Shown here: piece after piece, positions 18,101 through 26,050 of the stretch
Position numbering within the stretch: the first letter of the stretch is position 1
Layout: each line of letters begins with the position of its first letter
Assembly (NCBI RefSeq): GCF_001683915.1
Contig: NZ_LXTT01000062.1
Coordinates: 1-34,680, forward strand
DNA length: 34,680 bases
From: Allomuricauda sp. CP2A
GTDB taxonomy: Bacteria > Bacteroidota > Bacteroidia > Flavobacteriales > Flavobacteriaceae
Direction of reading: 5' to 3'
Program-made: the position numbers and the translations under genes
Notes under the pieces: model-generated
What the model was told of the DNA's origin: nothing
Database searches by the model: none
What the model saw: the letters and a program-made list of their open reading frames with translations, nothing else

Positions 18101-18239
18101 CTTGTTCTTCTTCTACAAAAAGGCAGATGATATTGATCCAGACGCCACCTTGGGTACTGGATTGAACGGACAGGGTATTTCCATAAACAATGTACCCACG
18201 GTCAGGAGCCTTGGGTTGAACCTTAATCTGAAATTATAA
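15144..18239 (+). CDS. SusC/RagA-family TonB-dependent outer-membrane transporter
   Basis: TonB-linked outer-membrane receptor of 1031 residues. A signal peptide (MIQKLKYVFVFAVLFSIQGA, cleaved near MAQ) precedes a carboxypeptidase-regulatory-like domain at ~24-105 (ITGTVSDEAGTPLPGVNIVE, SDFDGNYDI, LVFSYLGYQT). The SusC signature LDEVVVTALG comes next, then the plug domain (~120-235) with NSLVGKVAGLVV, IVLRGNNSI and ALIVVDGIPI, ending in GPNAAALYGSRAASGVLLITTKKG. The remainder is the beta barrel, closing with an aromatic-rich end. With SusD it forms a lid-and-barrel uptake complex that imports oligosaccharides or, in the RagAB branch, oligopeptides. The neighbouring peptidase and D-amino-acid genes favour peptide-like cargo here, as an inference. 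SusD starts 4 bp after its stop. Confidence 0.96.
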   Translation: MIQKLKYVFVFAVLFSIQGAMAQTITGTVSDEAGTPLPGVNIVEKGTSNGVTSDFDGNYDITVSDSGATLVFSYLGYQTMEIPVSGRTTINLTLQEDTELLDEVVVTALGISREKKSLGYAVTEVDSEQINTVKDYNVANSLVGKVAGLVVNQSGGVGSSSRIVLRGNNSITGNNQALIVVDGIPIDMSDTSSGGSVYSSTVTGGGITDLNPEDIESVSVLKGPNAAALYGSRAASGVLLITTKKGSKGRGLGVSFNSNVTLENPMFLPEYQNEYGQGTNGAPYPDVAGMGTASWGSRMDGTQQIYYTGEQKAYSPQPNNVEDYFETGEKLINSVSVDKGGDDYSMRFSYTNNSTTSIIPNSKLQSHNFNLRTLVDISDKLSFDGKATYFTQELNNRVNLGSEGVLGYVYYMPRSVDVNDLKTYQMDSPSLYDPNSGLSDYDVISYSGSGKSIGNPYWIQYEDINDQRRDRFIGFGKVDYQFTDWLSAFIRVGGDITNVRTDFINPVGHHFNRYGRVEFNTDKYTEMNSDFLITANKDFGEKINLTANVGGNLSKRTAERMGVVGSQFKIPTRALLANTNIQSSTHTPMETKKVNSLYGSVSLGYDNFMYLDLTARNDWSSTLAADNRSYFYPSASFAILLDRFIDPERNVVDMFKLRTSWAEVGNDTGVYQLYQTFDVPQQGYLGLTTLSAPDIRYNEDLKPESVKSIEFGAEGRFFKNRLYFDFSAYTITTNDMIYDLPVPAATGFNFYKSNIGEVQNKGVEFLIGGMPIRTENFSWDVSFNFSKNKNTVNSLIEGLEGTVLNTTNSGNVAIAANVGGGIGDIYGTVWATDDAGNRLVNAEGIPMASSERELLGNAQPDWIGGLTNTISYKNLSLRFLIDGRVGGEIYSVTSASLDGSGVSERSLLYRDGGVVVDAINSDTGSANTESITAQEYWGAMSGIAENYVYEQTNVRLREFAFTYNFSRDLVQKIGLNSASLGLIGRNLFFFYKKADDIDPDATLGTGLNGQGISINNVPTVRSLGLNLNLKL

Positions 18240-18243
18240 AAAA

Positions 18244-19959
18244 ATGATGATGAAAAAAGAAATAATGAGAATAGGACTGGCAGTGGCCACCCTATTGTTC
18301 GCAATAAGTTGTTCCGATTTTGACGAGATCAATGTAAAGCCCAACGCTTTTACATCTGATGAGGTCAGTGCCAAATATTTTGTCACAGAGACACAAATAC
18401 AACTATATGCTCCCAATAGATTTCCCTATTGGAGGGCACAGTTGATCCACTGGGACCGTTTCGCTGGCCAGTTCTGCTTTGGTTTCAATGGAAGCTGGTG
18501 GACCGATGCGTTATCTTATGACTATAATTCAGGATATACCGATGCCGCTTACGACTATTTGGCCGGATATGTTACCAGCCTTAGCGCATTCATGAATTTT
18601 GTAGGGGAAGGCGGAGAGTTGGAAAATCAAAACTATTACGCAATAGGTTTGATTATGAAAGGCCTGTACTACCAGACCTATACCGACGTATTTGGTATGG
18701 TTCCCTATTCCGAAGCGCTTAACCCAGACATTATTACACCTACCTATGATTCGCAGGCCGCCATTTACCAAGGTGTCATTGCTGAATTGGATGAGGCCAT
18801 GGACATCATAGGCGATGCCACGGTAACTGGAGATGGTGTGGAAGTTTTGGCTGAGAATGATCTCTTCTTCGGCGGTGATCTACAGCAATGGAAAAAACTG
18901 GCCAACAGCCTTAAGTTAAGGATGGCATTACGGGCCCAAGGAGCGCCCGGGGCAGATTTTGCCACTGCAGCCATTGCAGAAGCATTGGCTGGTGACCTTT
19001 TGGTAACCGACATGGATAACGCTCTCATGGAAAAAGACACTGAAATATCACAGTGGTCCAATGCGGCATATGGAGATGTTTGGCATAACTTCGGTGTAGG
19101 CTCAAACTGGACCGTGGGCAAGACTTTGATTGATTATTTGCAGACCAACAACGACCCAAGACTTCCCATGTACGCCCAGCCCATTGATGGTGGCGAGGTA
19201 GTTTTCACCGAACCTGTTGAGGGTGAAGGTGTGGCCTTGTTCGATAAGCATGTGGATTTTATCCTTGCGCAATTGGACAACGCCGGGGTAAGTTACACCA
19301 GAACAGACGGTACCAATGGGGATGGACTGGCCACGGTCACCATAAATGTGGCTACCGATACGCCCTATTATGTTGGACAACCAACACGTTTGAACGGATT
19401 GATCTATACCCATGTGAAAGAAGCCCTTTTCTCCAGACCGGCAGAAATCATCATCAATGCCAAAAACCAAGGGAATGATATTTTCCCAGAAATCGTTTTC
19501 ACGGCTGCCGAAGGTAATTTCTTGCAGGCAGAGGCCATTGTAAAAGGATTGGCTTCTGGTGATGCCCAGACGTTCTACCAAGAAGGAATACGTCAGGCCA
19601 TGCGGATTTGGAATGTGGATGATGCAGCCATTGAAACCTTCTTGTCCACAGAAGATATGGCACTTTTAAATGGGTCAACCGATGAAAACCTGGAAAAGAT
19701 AAGCATTCAAAGATGGATAGCAGCCTTCACCGATGGTGGAGAGGCATGGGCCATTGTTAGGGATAGTGGGTATCCATCAGAACTGGCAGAAGGAGTTTCT
19801 GATTATGACCTGTACAGCGCAGGAACGCTTAATGGTGCCTATCCACAAAGAATGCGTTACGGTACCAATGCGTATAATACCAACGGCCCCAATACAGAAG
19901 CTGCCAATGCTACCCAAGGCCCGGATATGCAAGGAACTACCCTTTGGTTTGCACAATAA
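18244..19959 (+). CDS. SusD/RagB-family outer-membrane nutrient-binding lipoprotein
   Basis: Surface lipoprotein partner of SusC, 571 residues. The leader MRIGLAVATLLFAISC ends in a clear lipobox, followed by SDFDEINVKPNAFT, a standard start for the SusD-like_2 branch. Helical TPR-like segments follow: YYAIGLIMKGLYYQTYTDVF, VPYSEALNP, AIYQGVIAELDEAMDII, LQQWKKLANSLKLRMALRAQ. The C-terminal third has FTAAEGNFLQAEAIVKG and ISIQRWIAAFTDGGEAWAIV. All of these fit SusD-like_2 proteins. The MMMKKE start (18244) is 4 bp after SusC; any of the three ATGs may be used. A strong terminator at 20034-20066 ends the pair. The ligand is unknown. Confidence 0.95.
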   Translation: MMMKKEIMRIGLAVATLLFAISCSDFDEINVKPNAFTSDEVSAKYFVTETQIQLYAPNRFPYWRAQLIHWDRFAGQFCFGFNGSWWTDALSYDYNSGYTDAAYDYLAGYVTSLSAFMNFVGEGGELENQNYYAIGLIMKGLYYQTYTDVFGMVPYSEALNPDIITPTYDSQAAIYQGVIAELDEAMDIIGDATVTGDGVEVLAENDLFFGGDLQQWKKLANSLKLRMALRAQGAPGADFATAAIAEALAGDLLVTDMDNALMEKDTEISQWSNAAYGDVWHNFGVGSNWTVGKTLIDYLQTNNDPRLPMYAQPIDGGEVVFTEPVEGEGVALFDKHVDFILAQLDNAGVSYTRTDGTNGDGLATVTINVATDTPYYVGQPTRLNGLIYTHVKEALFSRPAEIIINAKNQGNDIFPEIVFTAAEGNFLQAEAIVKGLASGDAQTFYQEGIRQAMRIWNVDDAAIETFLSTEDMALLNGSTDENLEKISIQRWIAAFTDGGEAWAIVRDSGYPSELAEGVSDYDLYSAGTLNGAYPQRMRYGTNAYNTNGPNTEAANATQGPDMQGTTLWFAQ

Positions 19960-20033
19960 GCCAGAGGTCTTATGAAATCAATCCAAGCGATTACTTCATA
20001 ATTTGAGTTAGTTTTTATTTTGAGTTTAGTAAG

Positions 20034-20066
20034 GTAAAGGAAGAGCAACTCTTCCTTTACTTTTTT
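20034..20066 (+). terminator. Strong intrinsic terminator after SusD
   Basis: A perfect 12-bp stem (GTAAAGGAAGAG at 20034-20045 with CTCTTCCTTTAC at 20049-20060), a CAA loop and TTTTTT at 20061-20066. It separates SusCD from the symporter gene, so the latter needs its own promoter. Confidence 0.9.
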
Positions 20067-20096
20067 ACAGGTACAAATGTTGGCCATCATTTCCAT

Positions 20097-20130
20097 TTTG
20101 ATATGTCATTTTTGTTGTACTTTACTTTTC
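20097..20130 (+). promoter_or_regulatory. Candidate promoter of the sodium:solute symporter gene
   Basis: TTTG at 20097-20100 (-33) is followed after 22 bp by TACTTTTC at 20123-20130, a 7/8 match to TAnnTTTG. It would start transcription about 24 bp before the ATG at 20161. Spacing is one base over the usual 19-21. Confidence 0.38.
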
Positions 20131-20160
20131 TAACATAATCCGATTTTAATATTACATAGT

Positions 20161-21972
20161 ATGATATCACTGAACACTTGGGACTTAATCATCATCTTCG
20201 GATTTTTTGCCATAACCCTGGGCATTGGGGTCTATGTGTCAAAAAGCTCGGGAAAGAACAGTTCCGAATTTTTCCTTTCCGGCAAATCCATGCCGTGGTG
20301 GTTGTTGGGGATATCCATGGTGGCCACTACTTTCTCCACGGATACGCCCAATTTGGTGACCGATATTGTCCGTACCAACGGCGTTTCAGGAAACTGGGTC
20401 TGGTGGGCCTTTTTGCTGACAGGACTTTTGACGGTGTTCATTTATGCACGGCTCTGGAGAAAATCCAATGTGAATACCGACCTCGAATTTTATGAACTCA
20501 GGTATGGTGGCAAGCCCGCCCGTTTTTTGAGAGGGTTCAGGGCCATATATCTAGGGGTCATCTTCAATGTGATCACCATGTCCGCAGTGACACTGGCCGC
20601 CATAAAAATTGGGGGGATAATGCTTGGATTGGAACCTTGGCAGACCGTGGTGAGTGCAGGTTTGATCACAGTGATATTCAGTGCAGTGGGAGGCTTTAAA
20701 GGTGTGGTCTATACCGATTTTCTCCTCTTTTTCGTTGCGATGGGGGGAGCCATTGGTGCCGCCTATTATTTGGTGAACATTCCCGAAGTTGGTGGATTGG
20801 AGGCCCTGTTGTCCAATGAGAACGTCAAGGACAAACTGGATATTTTGCCGGACACCAGCAATGCCCATACCCTAATCACCCTATTGATCATCCCATTGGC
20901 CGTACAGTGGTGGAGCTCTTGGTATCCAGGCTCCGAGCCAGGGGGCGGGGGCTATATCGCCCAACGGATGCTATCGGCCAAAAATGAAAAGCATGCCATT
21001 GGGGCCACCTTTTTCTTCAACATCATGCACTATGCCATGCGCCCATGGCCTTGGATCTTGGTAGCTCTTGCCTCTTTGGTGGTGTTTCCCGATCTGGAGA
21101 GCCTGCAACAAGCTTTCCCCATTGTGACCGAGGATAAATTGGGGCATGACCTGGCCTATTCCGCCATGTTGACCAAACTGCCATCAGGATTGTTGGGGTT
21201 GGTCTTGGCTTCGTTGGTGGCCGCCTACATGTCCACCATATCAACCCAGCTCAACTGGGGATCGTCCTATATTGTCTATGATTTTTATAAACAACGGGTG
21301 AACCCGGAAGCATCCGAAAAACGATTGGTGGCCGTGGGAAGATTGTCCACGGTTGGACTGATGATATTGAGTGCCCTTTTAGCACTTTTATTGCAAAATG
21401 CCCTTCAACTCTTTGAAGTGTTGCTCGTATTTGGTGCCGGAACGGGATTGATTTTTATTCTCAGGTGGTTTTGGTGGCGGATCAATGCATGGAGCGAGAT
21501 CACCGCCATGTTCGTTTCAGGGATATTGTCCTTGCTCTTCAAACTTACACCACTCGGGGACCATTTGTTCGCCACGGAATCCGGAATCTTACCGGATTGG
21601 ATGGAGTACCCCACTGTGGTCATCGTTACAACGGCAGCTTGGCTCATTGCAACATATGCAACCTCTCCGGAGAGCACCGAAGTGCTGAACAGCTTTTACA
21701 AGAAGATAAACCCTGGAGGTCCCGGTTGGAAAAAGATCGTGCAAGAGGCCAGGGCAGGGGGCACTGAGTTGGACAATGGAGAAAAATGGAGCGTGCCCAA
21801 CGGTATACAGGCGATGTTGTTTGGTACGGTTTTGATCTATAGTCTTTTGTTTGCCACGGGATATTGGATTTATGGAAGATGGACGGGTGCGGTGATCTTA
21901 ACCATTGTCGCCTTGATTTCCGGTGCGGTCCTGATTTTGAAATGGCGTCAAATTAAAGCCACCATTGTCTAG
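20161..21972 (+). CDS. Sodium:solute symporter (SSS family)
   Basis: Inner-membrane secondary transporter of 603 residues in the SSS family, the group that includes Na+-coupled sugar, proline and organic-acid carriers. It has around 13 or more hydrophobic helices. The first is IIIFGFFAITLGIGVYV, and the family pattern SSGKNSSEFFLSGKSMPWWL with GISMVATTFSTDTPNLVTD follows at ~30-65 (the Na+-site region). The core shows FSAVGGFKGVVYTD and YMSTISTQLNWGSSYIVYDF (~360-385), typical of the Bacteroidota members near SusCD loci. It is about 100 residues longer than short SSS proteins because of the C-terminal tail. It runs convergently to the D-amino-acid operon with only 40 bp between stops. Cargo cannot be read from the sequence; context suggests an amino acid or small peptide product. 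Confidence 0.93.
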   Translation: MISLNTWDLIIIFGFFAITLGIGVYVSKSSGKNSSEFFLSGKSMPWWLLGISMVATTFSTDTPNLVTDIVRTNGVSGNWVWWAFLLTGLLTVFIYARLWRKSNVNTDLEFYELRYGGKPARFLRGFRAIYLGVIFNVITMSAVTLAAIKIGGIMLGLEPWQTVVSAGLITVIFSAVGGFKGVVYTDFLLFFVAMGGAIGAAYYLVNIPEVGGLEALLSNENVKDKLDILPDTSNAHTLITLLIIPLAVQWWSSWYPGSEPGGGGYIAQRMLSAKNEKHAIGATFFFNIMHYAMRPWPWILVALASLVVFPDLESLQQAFPIVTEDKLGHDLAYSAMLTKLPSGLLGLVLASLVAAYMSTISTQLNWGSSYIVYDFYKQRVNPEASEKRLVAVGRLSTVGLMILSALLALLLQNALQLFEVLLVFGAGTGLIFILRWFWWRINAWSEITAMFVSGILSLLFKLTPLGDHLFATESGILPDWMEYPTVVIVTTAAWLIATYATSPESTEVLNSFYKKINPGGPGWKKIVQEARAGGTELDNGEKWSVPNGIQAMLFGTVLIYSLLFATGYWIYGRWTGAVILTIVALISGAVLILKWRQIKATIV

Positions 21973-22012
21973 GAACAAAGCAGTGTCAAGATTAAAATGG
22001 CCCAAAAACCAG

Positions 22013-23098
22013 CTAGTCTTCCCTATTGAAGATTTCTGCGGCCTTTTGGGCCACTTTTATGCGTACCTCTGAAGAATTTCTACGCCCATAGGCTGCCTTG
22101 GTCTTAAATGCCAGCACAGTTTCAATGGCGGGATAAACGGTAATGTTCTGCCCCATTGCTCCTTTCGCTGAGTAGGCACCCTCAAAACGCGGGTCGCTCA
22201 CATCCTGCCACAGCCACCACATATAGCCATAGCCATAATTCACCCCAGTACCATGAAAAACAGGGACATTTTTGTTCAATTCTTCATGGGAAGTGCGGGA
22301 TGTCAGCATTTCATCAACCCAAGATGCACTGATGACCTGAACATCCTTCCATTTTCCTTTGTTCAGCATTAAAAGGCCCAAACGCGCCATATCCCGAGTT
22401 GAAAACCACATGGGATAGGCCAAATATTTGGAGATTGAGGTGTTGCCCTGTTTCTGCTGTATGGAGCGGTCCCAATCTTGCATGTGCAGTGGATTCGCTA
22501 GTTGACGTTCCACTTCGTCATAAATGTTTTTTCCCGTTTCCTGTTCAAAAATGTGCCCGGCCACATTAAAATCCCAGTTACTGTACAACCAATGGGTTCC
22601 CGGTTCAACGGAACCCCGTTCCGGGGCGTATTCCTGCATTCCGCCCGGATACCCTTCAGGATGGTAGACTCCAGACCTTGCCGAAATGATATCTTGTATT
22701 GTTGCAGTTTGTTCAATCGGCAAAATCCCCTCCACATCATCAATGCCCAATTCTTTGATGGTCTTGTTAAGGCGAATGGTACCGTCCTCAACATACTGTC
22801 CGTAGAGCATGGAGAGCACACTTTTCCGTATTGAGGCAATATAACTCAGTTCCTCTAGGTCCCCATAATCAAAAACCACCTTGCCTTTGTGAACGATCAT
22901 CAAGCCAGTAATTTTTGTGCTGTCCACCAAATATTCGTGGAAAGCTTCGGCTTTTTCATTTTGCCATGCTTTGGCCTCACTTTCCGAAGCTCGGTGCCAA
23001 ACCCGGTCTGGAAATACCTGTGCTGTTACGCATGTGCAACATAAAAAGAGCAGTATCAATACATGCTTACCTGAATAATGTGGAATTGATTTCATCAT
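22013..23098 (-). CDS. Exported SxxK serine hydrolase (beta-lactamase/class C-like), last gene of the operon
   Basis: Penicillin-binding-protein-like serine hydrolase, about 362 residues from the chosen start (ATG at 23098). An earlier in-frame start at 23176 would overlap the upstream gene by 77 bp and lacks a leader, whereas the 23098 start follows the previous stop by 1 bp. It gives the signal peptide HVLILLFLCCTCVTAQ. The nucleophile motif is S89-I-R-K92 in YIASIRKSVLS, the second motif is Tyr-Ser-Asn in HWLYSNWDFN, and the third-motif position reads KGAMGQ (Lys-Gly rather than His-Thr-Gly or Lys-Thr-Gly). Members hydrolyse D-amino-acid peptides, esters or amides; the exact substrate is unknown. 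It is the fifth of five co-directional genes. Confidence 0.9.
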   Translation of the reverse strand: MMKSIPHYSGKHVLILLFLCCTCVTAQVFPDRVWHRASESEAKAWQNEKAEAFHEYLVDSTKITGLMIVHKGKVVFDYGDLEELSYIASIRKSVLSMLYGQYVEDGTIRLNKTIKELGIDDVEGILPIEQTATIQDIISARSGVYHPEGYPGGMQEYAPERGSVEPGTHWLYSNWDFNVAGHIFEQETGKNIYDEVERQLANPLHMQDWDRSIQQKQGNTSISKYLAYPMWFSTRDMARLGLLMLNKGKWKDVQVISASWVDEMLTSRTSHEELNKNVPVFHGTGVNYGYGYMWWLWQDVSDPRFEGAYSAKGAMGQNITVYPAIETVLAFKTKAAYGRRNSSEVRIKVAQKAAEIFNRED

Positions 23099-23099
23099 A

Positions 23100-24737
23100 C
23101 TAATCTGTTTTTTTGAACCAAAGATTTCGTACCCTACCGTTGGATATAAACACACCCTCGATTTCCTCCTCAGCATTACGCTTGAATTTTAGGAAGTTCA
23201 GTGGATATGTTCCCTCCAAAAGGTCGTTTTGCTTTTGATGAAGGGATAATTTTCCATGTCGGATATGGTGGGCATAAAGTGAGTCATTCTGATAATGGAT
23301 AGTATATGAGGTTTCTATTTCGGGACTGAAATAAGTGCTTGTATATTCTTCAGCGAGCTGGGGCGTCAATTTTTGTTCAGTGAATTTTTCAAAAACCATT
23401 GGTTTTCCACTTTCCGGGTAAAATATCATTTTACCATCCTCAAATACGATATGTGAATCATTTTCTGAATACATTGCGGTAAACTTTTCCTTATCGGTGG
23501 GAAGAAAGAATGCTTTGGAATTTCCATTGCCCAAGTAGAGGGTATCTGCATTAATTTCGACATTTCTCTCTTGATAGGTAATATCATCCCAGTACATGCC
23601 CACATAAGATTGTAATTGCGGCTTAGAAACGTTGACTGTTTTCAGTTTTTTTGGGCCATTGGCCTTATCAAAAAGGATTTTTACGATGTCTGTAGCTTTT
23701 GTGGCCGGGGAAGAGGATGAAAAATTAGTTAGCACCACAATACAGGTCTGTTTTTCAGGGAAAACGGAAATATTGGAACGATATCCACCAATGGAACCTC
23801 CGTGGCCGATGCGTTTCATTCCATAGAGGTCATCCACCACCACCCCAAAGGCATATTGATTGACGTTCCCATCGTTCAGCGGATCCGCGGTTTGCATCAT
23901 TTCAAAAGCCTTTTCCCAGCCTGAAGATGGCTCGTAATAATTCTTCAGATATTTTGCAAGGTCAGCTGTTGTGGTATGGATATTTCCCGAACCTACATAC
24001 CCCCAATACTCCACAGCCCGAACAAAACCATCTTCTGTAGCGTCATAGGATGTGGCATTGTTGGGTACAATGCGATCGTATTGCGCTTCCACATAGGTGT
24101 CATGCATTCCCAAAGGCTCAAAAACATCACCTTTCATATATTCCACAAAGGACTTTCCAGTTACTTTTTCAATAATGTTGGCCAAGAACATATATCCGGT
24201 ATTGCAATACATGTATTCGGAGCCTGGCTCAAAATTGAGGTCTTGCTGTTGGGCAATAATTCGGTCCAAATCGGCATTGGTCCGCACATCATCGTTCCTC
24301 CATCCAGCCAATGCAAACAGAGCATGGAGACTTCGCAATCCACTGGTGTGGTGCAGCATGTGCCGAATGGTAATTTTATTGCCAAAATCCGGAAGCCCAT
24401 CAATATAAGCATCAATGGTATCATCCACAGAAAGTTTTCCTTGAAGGTGAAGCAAAACAATCCCCAAAGCACTGAACTGCTTGGAAACAGAGGCTACATT
24501 GAACCGGGTTCCAGTGGTATTGGGCACCAAGTATTCCATGCTGGCCAATCCATAAGCCTTGGAAAATACCATTTCATCTCCTTGCATCACCATTATGGAA
24601 CCCCCTGGATGATTGGGACGGTTCCAATCCAGGAATAGGCTATCAATCTGGGCAATTTTATTTTCTATTTGGGCCGATACGCAACCCAAAGAGAGAAATG
24701 CAATACAAAAGAGCGATTTGGCAAAAATTCTTGTCAT
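23100..24737 (-). CDS. Exported SxxK serine hydrolase (class C/D-aminopeptidase-like) with C-terminal extension
   Basis: Second penicillin-binding-like hydrolase of the operon, 545 residues. The signal peptide SLFCIAFLSLGCVSAQ is clear. The catalytic domain (~25-350) has S83-V-S-K86 in FNVASVSKQFSALG, Y177-C-N179 in YMYCNTGYMFL, and His-Gly-Gly in RIGHGGSIGGYRS near residue 310, so all three class C motifs are intact. The last ~180 residues form a beta-rich extension of the kind found on D-aminopeptidase and ClbP/Pab87-like relatives. Its ATG lies 3 bp after the M20 peptidase stop, and its stop is followed 1 bp later by the next gene. Family knowledge supports hydrolysis next to D-residues or ester bonds; specificity is inferred only from the neighbourhood. 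Confidence 0.9.
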   Translation of the reverse strand: MTRIFAKSLFCIAFLSLGCVSAQIENKIAQIDSLFLDWNRPNHPGGSIMVMQGDEMVFSKAYGLASMEYLVPNTTGTRFNVASVSKQFSALGIVLLHLQGKLSVDDTIDAYIDGLPDFGNKITIRHMLHHTSGLRSLHALFALAGWRNDDVRTNADLDRIIAQQQDLNFEPGSEYMYCNTGYMFLANIIEKVTGKSFVEYMKGDVFEPLGMHDTYVEAQYDRIVPNNATSYDATEDGFVRAVEYWGYVGSGNIHTTTADLAKYLKNYYEPSSGWEKAFEMMQTADPLNDGNVNQYAFGVVVDDLYGMKRIGHGGSIGGYRSNISVFPEKQTCIVVLTNFSSSSPATKATDIVKILFDKANGPKKLKTVNVSKPQLQSYVGMYWDDITYQERNVEINADTLYLGNGNSKAFFLPTDKEKFTAMYSENDSHIVFEDGKMIFYPESGKPMVFEKFTEQKLTPQLAEEYTSTYFSPEIETSYTIHYQNDSLYAHHIRHGKLSLHQKQNDLLEGTYPLNFLKFKRNAEEEIEGVFISNGRVRNLWFKKTD

Positions 24738-24740
24738 GGA

Positions 24741-26039
24741 TTATTTTTCAAGTCCAGCTTGCGCCAGAGTAATCAACAACGCCAATTGAATGGATTCTGC
24801 CCCTGTCTCATCGTTCATGTACCATTCATGAAGCGAGTGTGCTCCCCCTCCTTTGCCTCCACGACCAATACAAACGGATGGAATGCCTTTGGAAACGGGG
24901 ATATTGATATTAGTAGAGCCCCTGTTCAATACCGGTTCCACCCCAAAATATTGGGTTGCGGCCATCGTTCTTTGAATCAAGGGTAGGGTAGCGGGGAGTT
25001 CGCCGGAAGGTCTGTCACCGATTTGTTCCAATTTATAGGTCACTTCTCCCGTAATGCCACTGGCATTATATTCGGTGATGGCTTTTTCCACCGATTTTTT
25101 GAAAATAGCTTCAATCTCATCCAGATTTTTTGGGTCGATGGCCCGCATGTCCACTTCCATCCACGATTCAAAGGGGATGGAATTGACAGAGGTTCCACCG
25201 CCAATGCGCCCCACATTGAAACTGGTTTTGGGAATATCACCCGAAGTATAGGCCCATGCATCTTTTGAAAAGACATCAATGGCCTTGCCCAAGGCATGGT
25301 GCGGATTGGCAAGCTCAAAATCGCCCCAAGAATGCCCTCCTTTTCCATTGACAATCAATTTATATCGCTTGGAGCCCAATCCAGCATTGCTGATTCGCCC
25401 CAAACTACCACCATCTATGGCAATCCAAGCATCGATATCCAAACCAGATTCGTTGAACATATATTTCATGCCGCGCAGGTCGCCAAGGCCTTCTTCCCCA
25501 ACGGTTCCCACAATGAGGAGGTCTTTTTCGGTCTTGATTTCCGCTTTGTTCATGGCCTTCAGCATACTGAGGAGCATGGCTAACCCTCGGGTATCGTCAC
25601 CTATTCCCGGTGCCTTCAAGGTATCGCCCACTTTGGTGACGGTAACATCGGTACCTTCCGGAAAAACAACATCCATATGGGCATCTACGCCCACATAACC
25701 TGGTTCTCCAGAGGTTCCTTTTCGCAAACCGATTACATTGCCCACTTTGTCCGTCCAAATACTGTCAATACCAGCTTCCATCAACATCTTCGCAAAGACT
25801 TTGCCTCTTTTATCTTCTCCAAAAGGTGGTGCCAATATCTCGGTTAAGGTGACCAAATCCTTCATGGTCTGGTCTTCTTGTTCCTCAATAACAGCAAATG
25901 CGGCTTGAACCTTTTTAGCCTTTGCCAAACGGTCAATTTCCTTGGTATATTTCTTTTCAATCCCTGGACTTTCCTGTGCCTTTATCATGTTGGGCAGCAG
26001 AAAAGCGGCCAATACCAACCCTGTAATAATTTGTTTCAT
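24741..26039 (-). CDS. Exported M20-family metallopeptidase
   Basis: Zinc aminopeptidase or dipeptidase of the M20 family, 432 residues, with a signal peptide (MKQIITGLVLAAFLLPNMIK, cleaved near AQ), so periplasmic. Metal ligands and catalytic residues are all visible: H121 and D123 in VDAHMDVVF, the bridging D148 in GIGDDTRG, the catalytic base and ligand pair E182-E183 in GTVGEEGLGD, D209 in IAIDGG, and the final His in GGGAHSLHEW near residue 405. The lid or dimerisation domain (~215-330) contains GKGGHSWGDFELANPHHA. Similar proteins include peptidase T-like and carboxypeptidase-like enzymes. It sits between the deacylase (11 bp upstream) and a serine hydrolase (3 bp downstream), implying joint peptide breakdown. 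Confidence 0.92.
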   Translation of the reverse strand: MKQIITGLVLAAFLLPNMIKAQESPGIEKKYTKEIDRLAKAKKVQAAFAVIEEQEDQTMKDLVTLTEILAPPFGEDKRGKVFAKMLMEAGIDSIWTDKVGNVIGLRKGTSGEPGYVGVDAHMDVVFPEGTDVTVTKVGDTLKAPGIGDDTRGLAMLLSMLKAMNKAEIKTEKDLLIVGTVGEEGLGDLRGMKYMFNESGLDIDAWIAIDGGSLGRISNAGLGSKRYKLIVNGKGGHSWGDFELANPHHALGKAIDVFSKDAWAYTSGDIPKTSFNVGRIGGGTSVNSIPFESWMEVDMRAIDPKNLDEIEAIFKKSVEKAITEYNASGITGEVTYKLEQIGDRPSGELPATLPLIQRTMAATQYFGVEPVLNRGSTNINIPVSKGIPSVCIGRGGKGGGAHSLHEWYMNDETGAESIQLALLITLAQAGLEK

Positions 26040-26050
26040 ATCTATTGCGT

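Noticed and set aside
15144..19959. Classical polysaccharide utilisation locus around SusCD
   Set aside because: No glycoside hydrolase or polysaccharide lyase adjoins SusCD. The CBM9-like gene and the LytS/LytTR pair are suggestive but not enough.
23976..24638. A 220-codon + strand open frame opposite the serine hydrolase gene
   Set aside because: The opposite strand encodes a complete SxxK enzyme with leader and all motifs; the + frame has no recognisable domain and is an antisense shadow.
22013..24737. Calling the two SxxK proteins beta-lactamases conferring antibiotic resistance
   Set aside because: The SxxK fold is shared with D-aminopeptidases and esterases; their place in a D-amino-acid operon makes resistance the less likely role.
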